A stretch of 55,618 bases of DNA from Candidatus Scalindua sp. (GTDB taxonomy: Bacteria; Planctomycetota; Brocadiia; Brocadiales; Scalinduaceae). Below, in pieces: positions 8,713 to 17,826 of this stretch. The translations under genes and the position numbers were made by a program. Location: contig JABHIW010000119.1 in the NCBI GenBank assembly GCA_018670825.1, positions 1 to 55,618 of the forward strand, given 5' to 3'. The notes below the pieces were generated by a model, which was not told the DNA's origin, did no database searches, and saw only the letters and a program-made list of their open reading frames with translations. Numbering within the stretch: the stretch's first letter is position 1; each line of letters starts with the position of its first letter.

Positions 8713-11421
8713 CTATTGTATTTTTTCTACTTTAGCAGCGCAGACTTTGTATTCTGGCATCAAGTTTGAATTTCCGTTTGAACGTGAGGTGCTGCAAGGG
8801 TCTTTTGTGAGTAAGTTTACCGGGGCACTTATGAAGTGGAATGGAATCCAGACCTGCTTTGGCATAACTCTGTCTGAGATATTTGCGGAAAGAGATATAT
8901 GGCCACGTTTTGTCGTTACCTTGACCATTTCTCCATTTTCTATCCCGACATCATCGGCATCCTTCTGTGATATTTCAACAAATGAATAGGGTTGTTTCTG
9001 GATGCTTCCTTTCGCCCTGTGAGTCATGCTACCACTATTAAAATGGTAAAGAGTACGTCCTGTACTGAGAATAAACGGGTAACTCTTGTCAGCTTTTTCA
9101 AGAGACAGTTTGCTATCTGTTGAGGAGAACTTTGCCATTCCATTAGGGAATTTCTTCTCATACAGGAATTTTGTACCGGGGTGGTTCGTTTTCGGACATG
9201 GCCATTGTATTCCACCATTATTGAGTCTTTGATAATTGATTCCGGCAAAATTGGGTGAAACTTTCCTGATCTCCTCCCAGACGGCTTCCGGTGAGCTATA
9301 ATTCATTGGATATCCCATGCAGGTAGAAAGTTCAGATATTATATTCCAGTCCGCTTTGGCCTTACCCGGTGCTTCAACGGTCTTTCTTATTCTCTGAACA
9401 CGTCTTTCGATATTGGTAAATGTACCATCCTTTTCAGCAAAGCAGGCTGCCGGTAGTATTACGTCAGCATATTGAGCAGTATTAGACATAAATATATCCT
9501 GTACTATCAGGAAATCCAGCTTACCTAATGCCTTTTTCACTCTTGTCGTATCAGGCTCACTCATCAATGGATCAGCGCCCATAACGTACATAGCCTTGAC
9601 CTTGCCTTTGTACGCGCCATCAAACATCTCTCTTATTTTTAATCCCTTGTTTTTAGGTAACTTAGTCTTGTAAATTTTTTCAAATTTCTTACGTACCGTA
9701 ATGTCTGAGACAGGTTGGAAATCTGTACAGAAATCGGGCAGTGCTCCCATGTTGAAAGCTCCCTGGCCGTTGTTCTGTCCCATAAGCGGATATATTCCGG
9801 AACACTCTTTACCTATATTACCTGTCAGCAATGCAAGATTAACGAGGCTTTTTACATTATCATTTCCTGATCTATGTTGTGTTATACCGTTTCCATATAA
9901 TATTATGGCATTCTCTGCGTTAGCGTAAGTTCTGGCTGCTTCCTCAATTGCATCTTGAGAAATACCGGTTAATTTTGCAGTTTTCTTAATATTGTTTTTT
10001 GCAATAGAGCTTTTAACTGTTTTATAATTTTCTGTTCTTTTTTCTATAAACTTCTCATCGTGGAGTTTATCCTTGATGATTACGTCAATTATGGCGTTAA
10101 TAAGAGAGGTGTCTGTTCCGGGTTGGAGATTTAAGAAGGTCTGGGCTTTCTTAGCCAGCCATATCTTACGTGTATCTGCAACAATTAATGTTTTACCATT
10201 ACGGAGTGCCTTCTTTATCTCAAGTCCTATTATAGGATGCGACTCTGTAACATTTGCACCAATCACAAAGATAACATCAGATTTTGAGATTTCCTCAATT
10301 GAATTAGTTGTGGTACCTAAGCCAAGGGTATCTCTCAGTGCATGTAACGTTGGCGCGTGGCATTCTGTTTCTGATTGGTCAATATTGTTTGTTCCAATTA
10401 CGGTTCTGGCGAATTTCTGCATGAGATAATTCTCTTCGTTTGTGCACCGCCCTGAACTTATTAATGAAATTGAATCTGCACCGTGTTTTTTCTTAATACT
10501 TTTTAGATTTTCTGAAATGACATTATACGCATCTTCCCAGCTTGCTTTCTCAAGATTTCCATTCCTTCTTACCATAGGAGAATCCAGCCTGTCCGGATGA
10601 TTTACGAAGTCATAGGCGAACCTGCCCTTCATGCACAGGTTACCGTTGTTTGGTGTAGATCCTACTTCTGAGGTTATTTTATTTATTTCTCGATGATTAG
10701 CATGGATATCGATCTGGCAACCGATACTGCAGTAGCCGCATGTTGATCTGACCTTCTGGGTCTGGTAAGAACGTCCTTTGCCGGTTGGCTGTTTCTCTCG
10801 TATAGCACCTACCGGGCACGTGGATACGCATTGACCACACAATACACAAGGGCCGTCCAAGAGCGTTTCGCCAAAAGGTGTGGCAACCCACATTTGGAAT
10901 CCCCTACCTCCAAACTCAATTGCATGTTCCTGCGTTACTTCATCACATATCCTTACACAGCGGCCACATCTAATACACTTAGGCGTTTCTCTATAAATCA
11001 GATCATTCTTGTCAGGGATAACTCCGCCCCTCTTCTCCTTACTCCTGAACCTATCTCCCTTTATACCGGTAGCATATGCAACGTCCTGAAGCTCACAGCA
11101 GCCGGTAGCCTCACAGGTCATACAATCAAGAGGATGATCTGACAAGATGTATTCCAGGACTCCTTTCCTCGTCTTGCGAATATCTTCAGTCTCTGTCTTA
11201 ACAACCATGCCCTCATTAACCTTGGATATGCATGATGGCATCAACTGTCTTGCCCCTTTTATTTCGACCAGGCATATTCTACATCCGCCGTATGGTTCAA
11301 GGCGATTATCATGGCAAAGGGTCGGGATCCAGATGTCATTTGCTCTTGCTACTTCTAGTACGGTCTTGCCTTGCTCCGTTTCATACGTTTTATCATTAAT
11401 GGTTAATTTAATTTTTTCCAT
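8713..11421 (-). CDS. fdhA: Formate dehydrogenase, molybdenum/tungsten alpha subunit
   Basis: A 902-residue molybdopterin enzyme of the NAD-linked FdhA layout, oxidising formate to CO2 or running in reverse. Domains in order are: [2Fe-2S] ferredoxin (Cys36, 47, 50, 64); a His-Cys3 cluster site (His96, Cys100, 103, 109); two [4Fe-4S] motifs (Cys149-159 and Cys192-202); and the Mo-domain cluster CGYCSIGC with Cys263. The catalytic domain has ETECHAPT, where Cys354 precedes His355, so this is a cysteine rather than a selenocysteine enzyme. A C-terminal dinucleotide-binding domain (LSTGRTLYHFNSGSMT) ends the protein. No flavin/NAD beta subunit is adjacent, so its electron partner is unknown. Distinguishing it from related NuoG-like oxidoreductases rests on the Cys-His pair. 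Confidence 0.88.
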   Translation of the reverse strand: MEKIKLTINDKTYETEQGKTVLEVARANDIWIPTLCHDNRLEPYGGCRICLVEIKGARQLMPSCISKVNEGMVVKTETEDIRKTRKGVLEYILSDHPLDCMTCEATGCCELQDVAYATGIKGDRFRSKEKRGGVIPDKNDLIYRETPKCIRCGRCVRICDEVTQEHAIEFGGRGFQMWVATPFGETLLDGPCVLCGQCVSTCPVGAIREKQPTGKGRSYQTQKVRSTCGYCSIGCQIDIHANHREINKITSEVGSTPNNGNLCMKGRFAYDFVNHPDRLDSPMVRRNGNLEKASWEDAYNVISENLKSIKKKHGADSISLISSGRCTNEENYLMQKFARTVIGTNNIDQSETECHAPTLHALRDTLGLGTTTNSIEEISKSDVIFVIGANVTESHPIIGLEIKKALRNGKTLIVADTRKIWLAKKAQTFLNLQPGTDTSLINAIIDVIIKDKLHDEKFIEKRTENYKTVKSSIAKNNIKKTAKLTGISQDAIEEAARTYANAENAIILYGNGITQHRSGNDNVKSLVNLALLTGNIGKECSGIYPLMGQNNGQGAFNMGALPDFCTDFQPVSDITVRKKFEKIYKTKLPKNKGLKIREMFDGAYKGKVKAMYVMGADPLMSEPDTTRVKKALGKLDFLIVQDIFMSNTAQYADVILPAACFAEKDGTFTNIERRVQRIRKTVEAPGKAKADWNIISELSTCMGYPMNYSSPEAVWEEIRKVSPNFAGINYQRLNNGGIQWPCPKTNHPGTKFLYEKKFPNGMAKFSSTDSKLSLEKADKSYPFILSTGRTLYHFNSGSMTHRAKGSIQKQPYSFVEISQKDADDVGIENGEMVKVTTKRGHISLSANISDRVMPKQVWIPFHFISAPVNLLTKDPCSTSRSNGNSNLMPEYKVCAAKVEKIQ

Positions 11422-11623
11422 TTTATTATAGAGTATTTCTTTCTGTTACTTGCGTATTGTCTAAAAACATGTGAAAAAAGAGAGTTAATTTTACATAAAC
11501 AAATAAAGAATGCAAACAAAACCTTTGAGAGATTTAAGATCTATATTTTGATTTAGCTTGATATGTGTCGGGAGAGGTGATCAGTTTGGATATTGGTTGT
11601 TAAAAACCCTATTTAAATGAAAT

Positions 11624-12799
11624 CTAGTTCGTGTTCAAGTGAGGAGTCTGGGCCGTTTGCTGAATTTTTGGATGTGATCCCATCATGCAAAACTCTTTGG
11701 CGGTAATGTAACGTCCATAAAAGTTACTAATACCTGCATCTCTGGCTTCGACTACAATACCAGTCCCATCATCCAGCCATCTATCAGGTAAGTCGCTGAC
11801 ATTTGGAGTAATCAGGTTAGAAGATTGCCAGAGGAACAGGGCATTTCTTCGTACCGTAGTCATACGAAACCATCTAGCCAGGTCAGGATTGAGCCTCATC
11901 CTTATCTCATACCATTCACGTACGATCCGGGCGTGTTCAAAACAGGCTAATCTATTATGTGGAGGAGCATGAATATCTACGTACCTGACAGCTTCATTCA
12001 GAAATAACCTGGAGAGTGAGTCAGCAGCTTCCTGTAACGGAGGATCTTCTGTCAACTTCGCATCTTCTCCGGCCCATAGCTCTATAAGTTTGTGTGCCAG
12101 AGACTTAGCACGTTCTTCTCTGATTTGTACTTGTCCAAGAGGTTCCTGGATCAGCCTGAATACTCCTTCTATTGACATCGGCGTATTACCGGATCCTGAT
12201 TCACTTCGGGCAGATAGAGTTAACCGGGTTTGCACGAGATACTGAACACCAGCTTCCATTTCAATTGTCAGCGGTTTCTGCTCCTCTGCCGTACTCATCC
12301 ACAACTGTTGGTGCCCATCTATCGTAAACTCCTTTGCATGGATTATCTTTTGCATTCTTCCAACCATACTATTGTCCTCACTGGAGTGAACTTCAATGGA
12401 GATTTTAAGTTCAGATTTGATGGTGTTAACGGGAATTGGCCCTGATTCTACCACTCCATCCAGATGGAGTGCATAAATTCCCTTATTATTAACTCGGATA
12501 GCCTCTTCCCGTTCACAAATCGCTTCACCCTCAGACTTGCCGGGTTCAAGCAATAGAGCCAGGCGTGTCCAATACGAATCCCACTTCGGGGAGAACTCAG
12601 CAATCGCACGGCCCTCTCCGGCGTTTGCTGTGACAACTCCACCTTGGTCTAGACGCCGGGTTTGTTGTACCTTATTGCTCTTTATGGTCGCTATCATATT
12701 TACCTGGCGTGAGTTGGCTATATTAGTCACGGTAGCACATCCGGTGATTAACATTACAGCCACTGATAACAACCCAATATACACTAAAGGAGAACGCAT
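11624..12799 (-). CDS. Hypothetical lipoprotein (391 aa)
   Basis: The N-terminus is a lipoprotein signal peptide with the lipobox LITGC (Cys near 21), so the product should be anchored in a membrane facing the periplasm. The mature region of about 370 residues mixes beta-rich segments (LEPGKSEGEAICEREEAIRV) with a helical, Arg/Trp-rich C-terminal half (HARIVREWYEIRMRLNPD). I do not recognise a family. It is a single gene on the minus strand, upstream of fdhA by about 200 bp, with no obvious functional link. The intergenic gap on its 5' side (12800-13089) is AT-rich and holds nothing else I can name. Confidence 0.75.
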   Translation of the reverse strand: MRSPLVYIGLLSVAVMLITGCATVTNIANSRQVNMIATIKSNKVQQTRRLDQGGVVTANAGEGRAIAEFSPKWDSYWTRLALLLEPGKSEGEAICEREEAIRVNNKGIYALHLDGVVESGPIPVNTIKSELKISIEVHSSEDNSMVGRMQKIIHAKEFTIDGHQQLWMSTAEEQKPLTIEMEAGVQYLVQTRLTLSARSESGSGNTPMSIEGVFRLIQEPLGQVQIREERAKSLAHKLIELWAGEDAKLTEDPPLQEAADSLSRLFLNEAVRYVDIHAPPHNRLACFEHARIVREWYEIRMRLNPDLARWFRMTTVRRNALFLWQSSNLITPNVSDLPDRWLDDGTGIVVEARDAGISNFYGRYITAKEFCMMGSHPKIQQTAQTPHLNTN

Positions 12800-13089
12800 G
12801 GTTTTCTCTCTATAAAAATTGTTTCTTGCACAAAAACTTGGGGCGTATTATATCAAGTCGGTTTTAGATTAACAGACTCAATTTTATTTTTGGTGCATCT
12901 CGTTATTGCAACGTAAGTTATATAGAACTTAAGATAATTAAATCATACTGATACAATATTTGAGATATATTGAAATTATGGAACCCATTATGGCTAAATT
13001 TTGTTTTATAATTTGTAAAATGTACGCTACAATGGATTTTCTGATTGTATATTATTTCGTATTGTTAAAATAAGAAAGGAGTAACACTT

Positions 13090-13503
13090 ATGACTCGTAT
13101 AGGAATTTTTATAGGTGCTGTCGTTCTTGCGTTTGCCTTGGCGACTGCAAATACTACAACATTTGCCAACAGTTGTTGCGGTGTTAAGAAAGATGCTAAA
13201 GAATGTAAAAAGGAAGAATCTTGTAGTATGAAAGATCATAAGGACTGTGGTAGTGATTGTGCTATGAAAACTTCTGCCGGTGAAGGTTCAGATAATGCAT
13301 GCCCCGTTTGCGGGCAAGCCGCAGACAGTAAGGGTAAGCAGGTAGATACAAAACACGCTGGTGAAACCGTCCATTTGTGCTGTGAAGGTTGTCTAAATGC
13401 ATATAATCAAAACCCTGACAAATATACAGAGGCGGAAAAGCCAAAGGAGACTCATAGAGCAGCTCCCCCAAAGAAAAAGCAGCGTGGTGAAGGTTATTAT
13501 TAA
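13090..13503 (+). CDS. Exported Cys-rich protein with TRASH/YHS-like metal-binding motif
   Basis: The 137-residue product has a Sec signal peptide (about 1-26, ending TTFANS), then a Cys-rich stretch (NSCCGVKKDAKECKKEESC). Next is a C-P-V-C-G ... H-L-C-C-E-G-C module at about 76-105, typical of small TRASH/YHS-type heavy-metal-binding domains. The tail is Lys/Pro-rich and ends in GEGYY. The likely role is binding or sensing a soft metal in the periplasm (inference). A clear AAGGAG ribosome binding site precedes ATG 13090. A strong terminator follows, so it is a single-gene unit. No metal transporter is adjacent. Confidence 0.75.
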   Translation: MTRIGIFIGAVVLAFALATANTTTFANSCCGVKKDAKECKKEESCSMKDHKDCGSDCAMKTSAGEGSDNACPVCGQAADSKGKQVDTKHAGETVHLCCEGCLNAYNQNPDKYTEAEKPKETHRAAPPKKKQRGEGYY

Positions 13504-13537
13504 TAAGCCGTAATGTTGTACTAAAAAGAATTTTTAT

Positions 13538-13582
13538 AAAGGCGTTCTTGTATTAGTTAAGATGCAGGAACGCCTTTTTTAT
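13538..13582 (+). terminator. Rho-independent terminator
   Basis: The stem AAAGGCGTTC / GAACGCCTTT (13538-13547 and 13568-13577) has a 20-nt loop and is followed by a T run. It ends the transcript of the Cys-rich exported protein. Confidence 0.85.
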
Positions 13583-13688
13583 TTGATGGTATTCATTTTC
13601 TGTTGAGGGTATAGTGCAGAGTACATAGTTTTTGGAAAGGGTGCATATCTTGCCTACTTTCATTATCTGTAAATCAAAAGATTAGTTT

Positions 13689-15215
13689 ATGAAGATTTAC
13701 CTTATTTACGTCCGAGACGAGGATTATTACAATATTCTTCCTGAGAAACTTAGGAGATCAGGAAACAGCGACCGCATTGAGGTGATGGCTTTCCCGCCAC
13801 TTGGCATTCAGACACTGGCACCGGTAATCCGTAGTCATGGACACGAGGTAACCATGTTTGATACCTGCCATCCACAGATGAAAGAGGAGCACATCGAGCA
13901 GGCCGTGAAAGATGAAAAACCTGATATAGTTGCCATTTCATTTCTTTCAACGACTTGTTACCTTCTTGTGAAGAGTCTGGCGCAAAGGCTAAAGAAGACG
14001 GCGCCAGAAACCCCCATCATTATCGGAGGCGCTTTTGCAACGATGAATGCTGTTAAGATACTGAAAGATGCGCCATACATCGATTGTGTTGGCAGGGGGG
14101 AAGGTGAAGAGCTGATTCCTGAGTATCTCGACAACCTGGATAATTTGAAAATAGTCAGCGGTCTTACCTGGCGATTAAACGGTGAGGTGGTCCATAACCC
14201 AGACCGCCCCCTGATTAGTGACCTTGATCAGTTTCCTTATCCTGACCGTAAAAGCTTACCCATCGAATACATCGAATCGATGCCAATGGATACCCCGGCA
14301 GTTCTTTCTCTCGATCGTTTTTGCACCATGCAAACCACGCGTGGCTGCCCTTTCAAATGTATCTATTGCGACATTCCCTCCCTTGCACGTGGCAAGTGGC
14401 GGAGCCGCTCACCGGAGCATGTCCTGGGTGAAATGCAGCAGTTGAATGATGACGGTTACCGATCAATCTACCTGACCGACGACCATTTCCTGATGCAGCG
14501 TAAACGCATAGAGACCATATGCAACGGTATCATTGACAAAAAACTGGAGTTTCATTGGGGATGCGAGGGCAGAGTTGATTCGCTGGCTGTTGAGGAACTC
14601 CCATTAATGGTAAAGGCTAACTGCACTTTTCTTGCCTTTGGTGTGGAAGCCGGAACAAAGAAAGTACTCGACCGCCTGAAAAAGAACCAGACCCTTGAAC
14701 AGATAGAACATGCCGTAAAACAAGCCAAAAAAGACGGAATTGAAACGACGCACGGCTTTTTTCTGGTCGGCTCGCCGGATGAGACCGTTGAAGATATTCT
14801 GGAAAGTTTTCGATTTGCTGTCCGACTTAAACTCGACACATTTAGCTTTAGCCGGTTATGCGTCTACCGTGGAACCCCGCTATGGCAGGAATATGTGGAA
14901 AGGGGTATTATTGAAGACGAACGCGACTGGCATAAGTGGTTCAAATGTTCAGACATAGATCCAACAATTCTTCCGAGCGAAGTGGTTCACCAGGCAAGGA
15001 TAAAGGGATATAAACAGTTGTTTGTTTACCTGCTACTCCGTCGCCCCATAGCCACATTCAGGCTCCTTCGCAAGTTCGGTCGGTACATGACGGTCTCAGA
15101 TATTTTCAAATTGTTATGGAGTCCGTTTAGTAAAAAGACTAAAACCAGAAAACCTGAACTTCCTGAATGGATGATCGAACAGGGACTGGAAGCACCGGCC
15201 AGGACGGCTTCTTAG
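13689..15215 (+). CDS. B12-binding domain radical SAM protein
   Basis: A 508-residue member of the cobalamin-binding radical SAM superfamily. The N-terminal ~140 residues form a B12-binding-like Rossmann domain (GIQTLAPVIRSHGHEVTMFD, VAISFLSTTCYLL). The classic DxHxxG histidine motif is not intact (DTCHPQ). The radical SAM cluster motif TRGCPFKCIYCD lies near residue 218, followed by a TIM-barrel region (FLAFGVEAGTKKVL) and a helical C-terminus. Relatives methylate or rearrange lipids and natural products. Anammox ladderane gene clusters contain proteins of this class, but nothing nearby supports that role, so the substrate is unassigned. It starts at ATG 13689 without a strong ribosome binding site and stands alone. 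Confidence 0.85.
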   Translation: MKIYLIYVRDEDYYNILPEKLRRSGNSDRIEVMAFPPLGIQTLAPVIRSHGHEVTMFDTCHPQMKEEHIEQAVKDEKPDIVAISFLSTTCYLLVKSLAQRLKKTAPETPIIIGGAFATMNAVKILKDAPYIDCVGRGEGEELIPEYLDNLDNLKIVSGLTWRLNGEVVHNPDRPLISDLDQFPYPDRKSLPIEYIESMPMDTPAVLSLDRFCTMQTTRGCPFKCIYCDIPSLARGKWRSRSPEHVLGEMQQLNDDGYRSIYLTDDHFLMQRKRIETICNGIIDKKLEFHWGCEGRVDSLAVEELPLMVKANCTFLAFGVEAGTKKVLDRLKKNQTLEQIEHAVKQAKKDGIETTHGFFLVGSPDETVEDILESFRFAVRLKLDTFSFSRLCVYRGTPLWQEYVERGIIEDERDWHKWFKCSDIDPTILPSEVVHQARIKGYKQLFVYLLLRRPIATFRLLRKFGRYMTVSDIFKLLWSPFSKKTKTRKPELPEWMIEQGLEAPARTAS

Positions 15216-15301
15216 GCTTTTAATCATTACTATTCCATTTGAAAGTTGAAAGTACATGTCAACAATAAAGATCCTACTCTTTACTTGTATTCAAGATGCA
15301 G

Positions 15302-15637
15302 TCAAGGGGAGATTTGACCCCTATTCCCTACAAGCTTCGTCTTTCCTTCTACGTCGTCAACAAAGTAATCAAGAATTCGAGATATTTTACTCCAATCACT
15401 ACCACGCCGTAAATCAAAAACTAAGGACATATTGGAAGAGAGGACTGGAATTTCAAGACCATGTGAATAATTCGGCTCACCCTGGCCATCCTCATTAACA
15501 TCAAAAAAAATACGAGCTACCACAAGGACTGGTTTTGAGAGAGAGCGCACCGCTTCGGAAAAAAGCTTGGCTCCTCTATCATCAAAATTCCCCCATGGAC
15601 TAACATCGTAGTTGCCTTTATCATCGGCCTTCATCAC
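15302..15637 (-). pseudogene. C-terminal part of the interrupted TIR protein
   Basis: This 111-codon frame is exactly in register with the TIR gene upstream (15656-16396). Only one TGA codon (15656-15658) and the codons for KERFNQ separate them. Reading through it gives EEFSE-stop-KERFNQVMKADDKG, a natural junction if the TGA was once TGG (Trp). The segment continues the C-terminal domain of the TIR protein (VARIFFDVNEDGQG, LEIPVLSSNMSLVFDLRRG). The apparent own start is GTG/ATG at 15637-15632 with no convincing ribosome binding site. I infer a nonsense mutation; readthrough or separate translation is possible. The domain family is not recognised. Confidence 0.6.
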
Positions 15638-15655
15638 TTGATTGAATCGCTCTTT

Positions 15656-16396
15656 TCATTCAGAGAACTCTTCCATTCGTGAGGCTATCTCTACAAAATT
15701 GTAGCTTAAAACGTATACATGTGGATAATCAACTAGTTGGCCATCATAATCAAGAACAACGACACCGGCGTTTCTGGCTTTGGTAATCAGTTTTTCTATA
15801 AATCTTGATGGTGTAAGTGGCGTTCCAGTTATCGGATTCTCTTCGGGCGACCAACAACATGCTACTGATAGGTGTTTTCCTTCTAGAATCTCATTAATGA
15901 GTATTTCAATAGTTCCCTCTCCACTGGCCATTACAGCACGTGAATCTTTGCGATGATTGACACGACTCAAACCAAGTTGTTCCGCACGCGAATCTAAGGC
16001 CATTCGTAATTGCTTGTAACCGCTTTTTTCAAACAGATCAACCCATTGCCATTTGCGCAACCTTATTGGAATATCGCAATCTTCCAAGCGGAGGGGAATT
16101 AAGAAAATTGTTTCTGGCGGTTTCTCGTCCGCTATATCTAATGCAAGCCTAATTTCCTTTTGAACATAACCCTCCTTGTTCAATGACACTTTAGACAAGC
16201 AAACAATTACAGCCTGACTCTCATTTATAGCCTTTCGTATCTCTTGATCCCAATCTTGCCCAGGAATTAATTTCTCCTCGTCGAGCCACGGGTCGAACCG
16301 GGACCTTTTAAGTTTACGATAAAGAGCTCTTACTTGTTCTTTGTCTTCTTTTGAATGACAAATGAATATTTTCATTTTTATCTCGCCATCTTCCAT
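15656..16396 (-). CDS. TIR-domain protein (defence-type), cut short by in-frame TGA
   Basis: The first ~130 residues are a TIR_2-type domain: MKIFICHSKEDKEQVRALY, then WLDEEKLIPGQDWDQEIRKA, then VIVCLSKVSLNKEGYVQKE. Bacterial TIR domains act as NAD+-cleaving or nucleotide-signal-producing effectors in anti-phage defence (family knowledge; not shown for this protein). The remaining ~110 residues (SVACCWSPEENPITGTP, VVVLDYDGQLVDYPHVYVLS) form an unrecognised domain that continues past the stop into 15302-15637. The start may be ATG 16396 or, better, the ATG at 16375 (MKIF). The gene lies directly behind an attC-like site on the strand expected for an integron cassette. No second attC was found beyond it. 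Confidence 0.8.
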   Translation of the reverse strand: MEDGEIKMKIFICHSKEDKEQVRALYRKLKRSRFDPWLDEEKLIPGQDWDQEIRKAINESQAVIVCLSKVSLNKEGYVQKEIRLALDIADEKPPETIFLIPLRLEDCDIPIRLRKWQWVDLFEKSGYKQLRMALDSRAEQLGLSRVNHRKDSRAVMASGEGTIEILINEILEGKHLSVACCWSPEENPITGTPLTPSRFIEKLITKARNAGVVVLDYDGQLVDYPHVYVLSYNFVEIASRMEEFSE

Positions 16397-16452
16397 TTAT
16401 GACAACATTTTTTGTATTTCAATTAAAAGCACAGGGGTTGATTTTTCAAAAT

Positions 16453-16577
16453 GCATAACGCTCAGCATAAGCAACCACCACCTGTTCGGGATGTTAGTAA
16501 GAGAAGCTTGGAGCGGCAGCCCTGATAAATATTAAATCGCACATAATCTGGTGGTTGGCTTTATGCGATTGTTATAA
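16453..16577 (-). other. attC-like integron recombination site (~125 bp)
   Basis: The two ends form an extended imperfect inverted repeat: arms at 16453-16480 and 16549-16577 carry CAACCACCA / TGGTGGTTG and GCATAA / TTATGC. On the minus strand the site starts TTATAACAATCGC and ends GAGCGTTATGC, matching the R''/L'' and L'/R' layout of attC, with crossover core GTTATGC (consensus GTTRRRY, one deviation). It starts right at the stop codon of the HEPN gene. The GTTATAAATCA that opens the HEPN cassette at 17839 is the exact reverse complement of the R'' end TGATTTATAAC (minus strand), as expected for a genuine cassette. Confidence 0.72.
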
Positions 16578-16578
16578 A

Positions 16579-17826
16579 TCAAGATAACTTCATATCTTCA
16601 ATCCAGCCCATCAATTGTTTTTGAGAGTCGAATTCGGAAAGTTTTTCTATCGAAACCTTAATTGTAGTACCAACAATATTAATAAGCGTATAAAGGTCCG
16701 TATCCGATATAGATTTTTTGCCTCCATGAGCGACTCCACTTCTTTTACCATAGTATTCTCTGACGAGAGATATGATATTTTTTCTTCCTTCACGATTATC
16801 TGACATAAGAAACGCGACTGACTCAGCTACTGTTCCGCCAATCGAGTTTCCACTCTCCGCCTTGAATAACGACTCAAGGGCGACAATTAAAAATAGGAAA
16901 GCATTGCCATTTTCATTCTGTGTAAGTGCTACAGAAAACCAATGAATACTTCTAATAAGTGCTTCTTCTAAATTATTGGTTTGTTTCTTTGAGAGTGCTG
17001 ATGAAATAGAAAAAACACCAATTTCATCCATCCTTTTCAACGACTCTTGATTCACCTCAAATGGTCGAACCGAGCCTATTGTATCACCTTTTGTGTTAAA
17101 TTCAGACTCTGAGAATATAAAGCCCTGTCTAGTGGATTTTGGATGTTCGCCTTTCAAGCCAATCCTAATATCTTCTTTCAAAGGGTAGATAGCCTTGCTA
17201 GCAAAGCGAAGCAAGTCAATCGCCCTTCTAACCTCCTCTTTGGCTATTTCAAATGCCCGTATAGGTTCAGCATTTACTTCAACAACACCTACGCATCCGC
17301 CTCTAAACTCACTCTCCGATTGCTGAGCTATCATTTGTTGGAAGGCACTTTTTGATTCGTCATCATTCTTTGTTGATTTTAAAATCTCTGAGGATTTTTC
17401 CTTAATACTATCTAGAAGATATTCATCACCCGGAACAAATCGAACTAGCCCTAACTCAAAACAGGTTGATAAGATTAGTCCCTCTATTTTCAAAAAAATG
17501 ACATTGCTTTGATTGAACTTATCCAACTCAACAATTAGTGCTCCCAGTTCTTTTTCTAAATCTAGAGACTCATCTGATAATAATTTAGCAAATAATGATT
17601 TTAGGATTTTCTCCAAATACTTAGCAGAAAACTTTTTCGAATAATTGTTCTTCTTGAGTATTTGGCCAACTACTTCATTAAAGGTGATTGATGCATCATT
17701 GGTTAAACTATAAGCCACACTATCATGCATCTGAAAGTTCTGAATGCCTAACTTTCCCGGAGAGATAACTCCACTTGCAACATCTCTTAATTGCTGTGCA
17801 ATTTTGCTAATTAAGTGCTGATTCAT
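16579..17826 (-). CDS. Apea-like HEPN domain protein, integron cassette gene
   Basis: The 415-residue product ends in a HEPN domain of the Apea type: SIHWFSVALTQNENGNAFLF, VALESLFKAESG, then YYGKRSGVAHGGKK near residue 365. There the R-x4-H motif (R and H of RSGVAH) is the signature of HEPN ribonucleases. Such proteins are common toxins or abortive-infection effectors (family knowledge). The N-terminal ~220 residues are helical and unrecognised. ATG 17826 lies 13 bp inside the inferred crossover point at 17839 and the stop abuts the attC-like site, so the cassette holds one gene. No ribosome binding site is evident, which is common for cassette genes next to attI. A defence role is inferred. 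Confidence 0.78.
   Translation of the reverse strand: MNQHLISKIAQQLRDVASGVISPGKLGIQNFQMHDSVAYSLTNDASITFNEVVGQILKKNNYSKKFSAKYLEKILKSLFAKLLSDESLDLEKELGALIVELDKFNQSNVIFLKIEGLILSTCFELGLVRFVPGDEYLLDSIKEKSSEILKSTKNDDESKSAFQQMIAQQSESEFRGGCVGVVEVNAEPIRAFEIAKEEVRRAIDLLRFASKAIYPLKEDIRIGLKGEHPKSTRQGFIFSESEFNTKGDTIGSVRPFEVNQESLKRMDEIGVFSISSALSKKQTNNLEEALIRSIHWFSVALTQNENGNAFLFLIVALESLFKAESGNSIGGTVAESVAFLMSDNREGRKNIISLVREYYGKRSGVAHGGKKSISDTDLYTLINIVGTTIKVSIEKLSEFDSQKQLMGWIEDMKLS

Noticed and set aside
15256-15498. 80-codon plus-strand frame after the radical SAM gene
   Set aside because: It lies antisense to the C-terminal TIR part and has no coding character or ribosome binding site.
15656-15658. TGA in the TIR gene as a selenocysteine codon or a recoded Trp code
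   Set aside because: No selenocysteine-insertion hairpin was evident, TIR families have no Sec site there, and other genes in the window read as normal with TGA as stop. A nonsense mutation is simpler.
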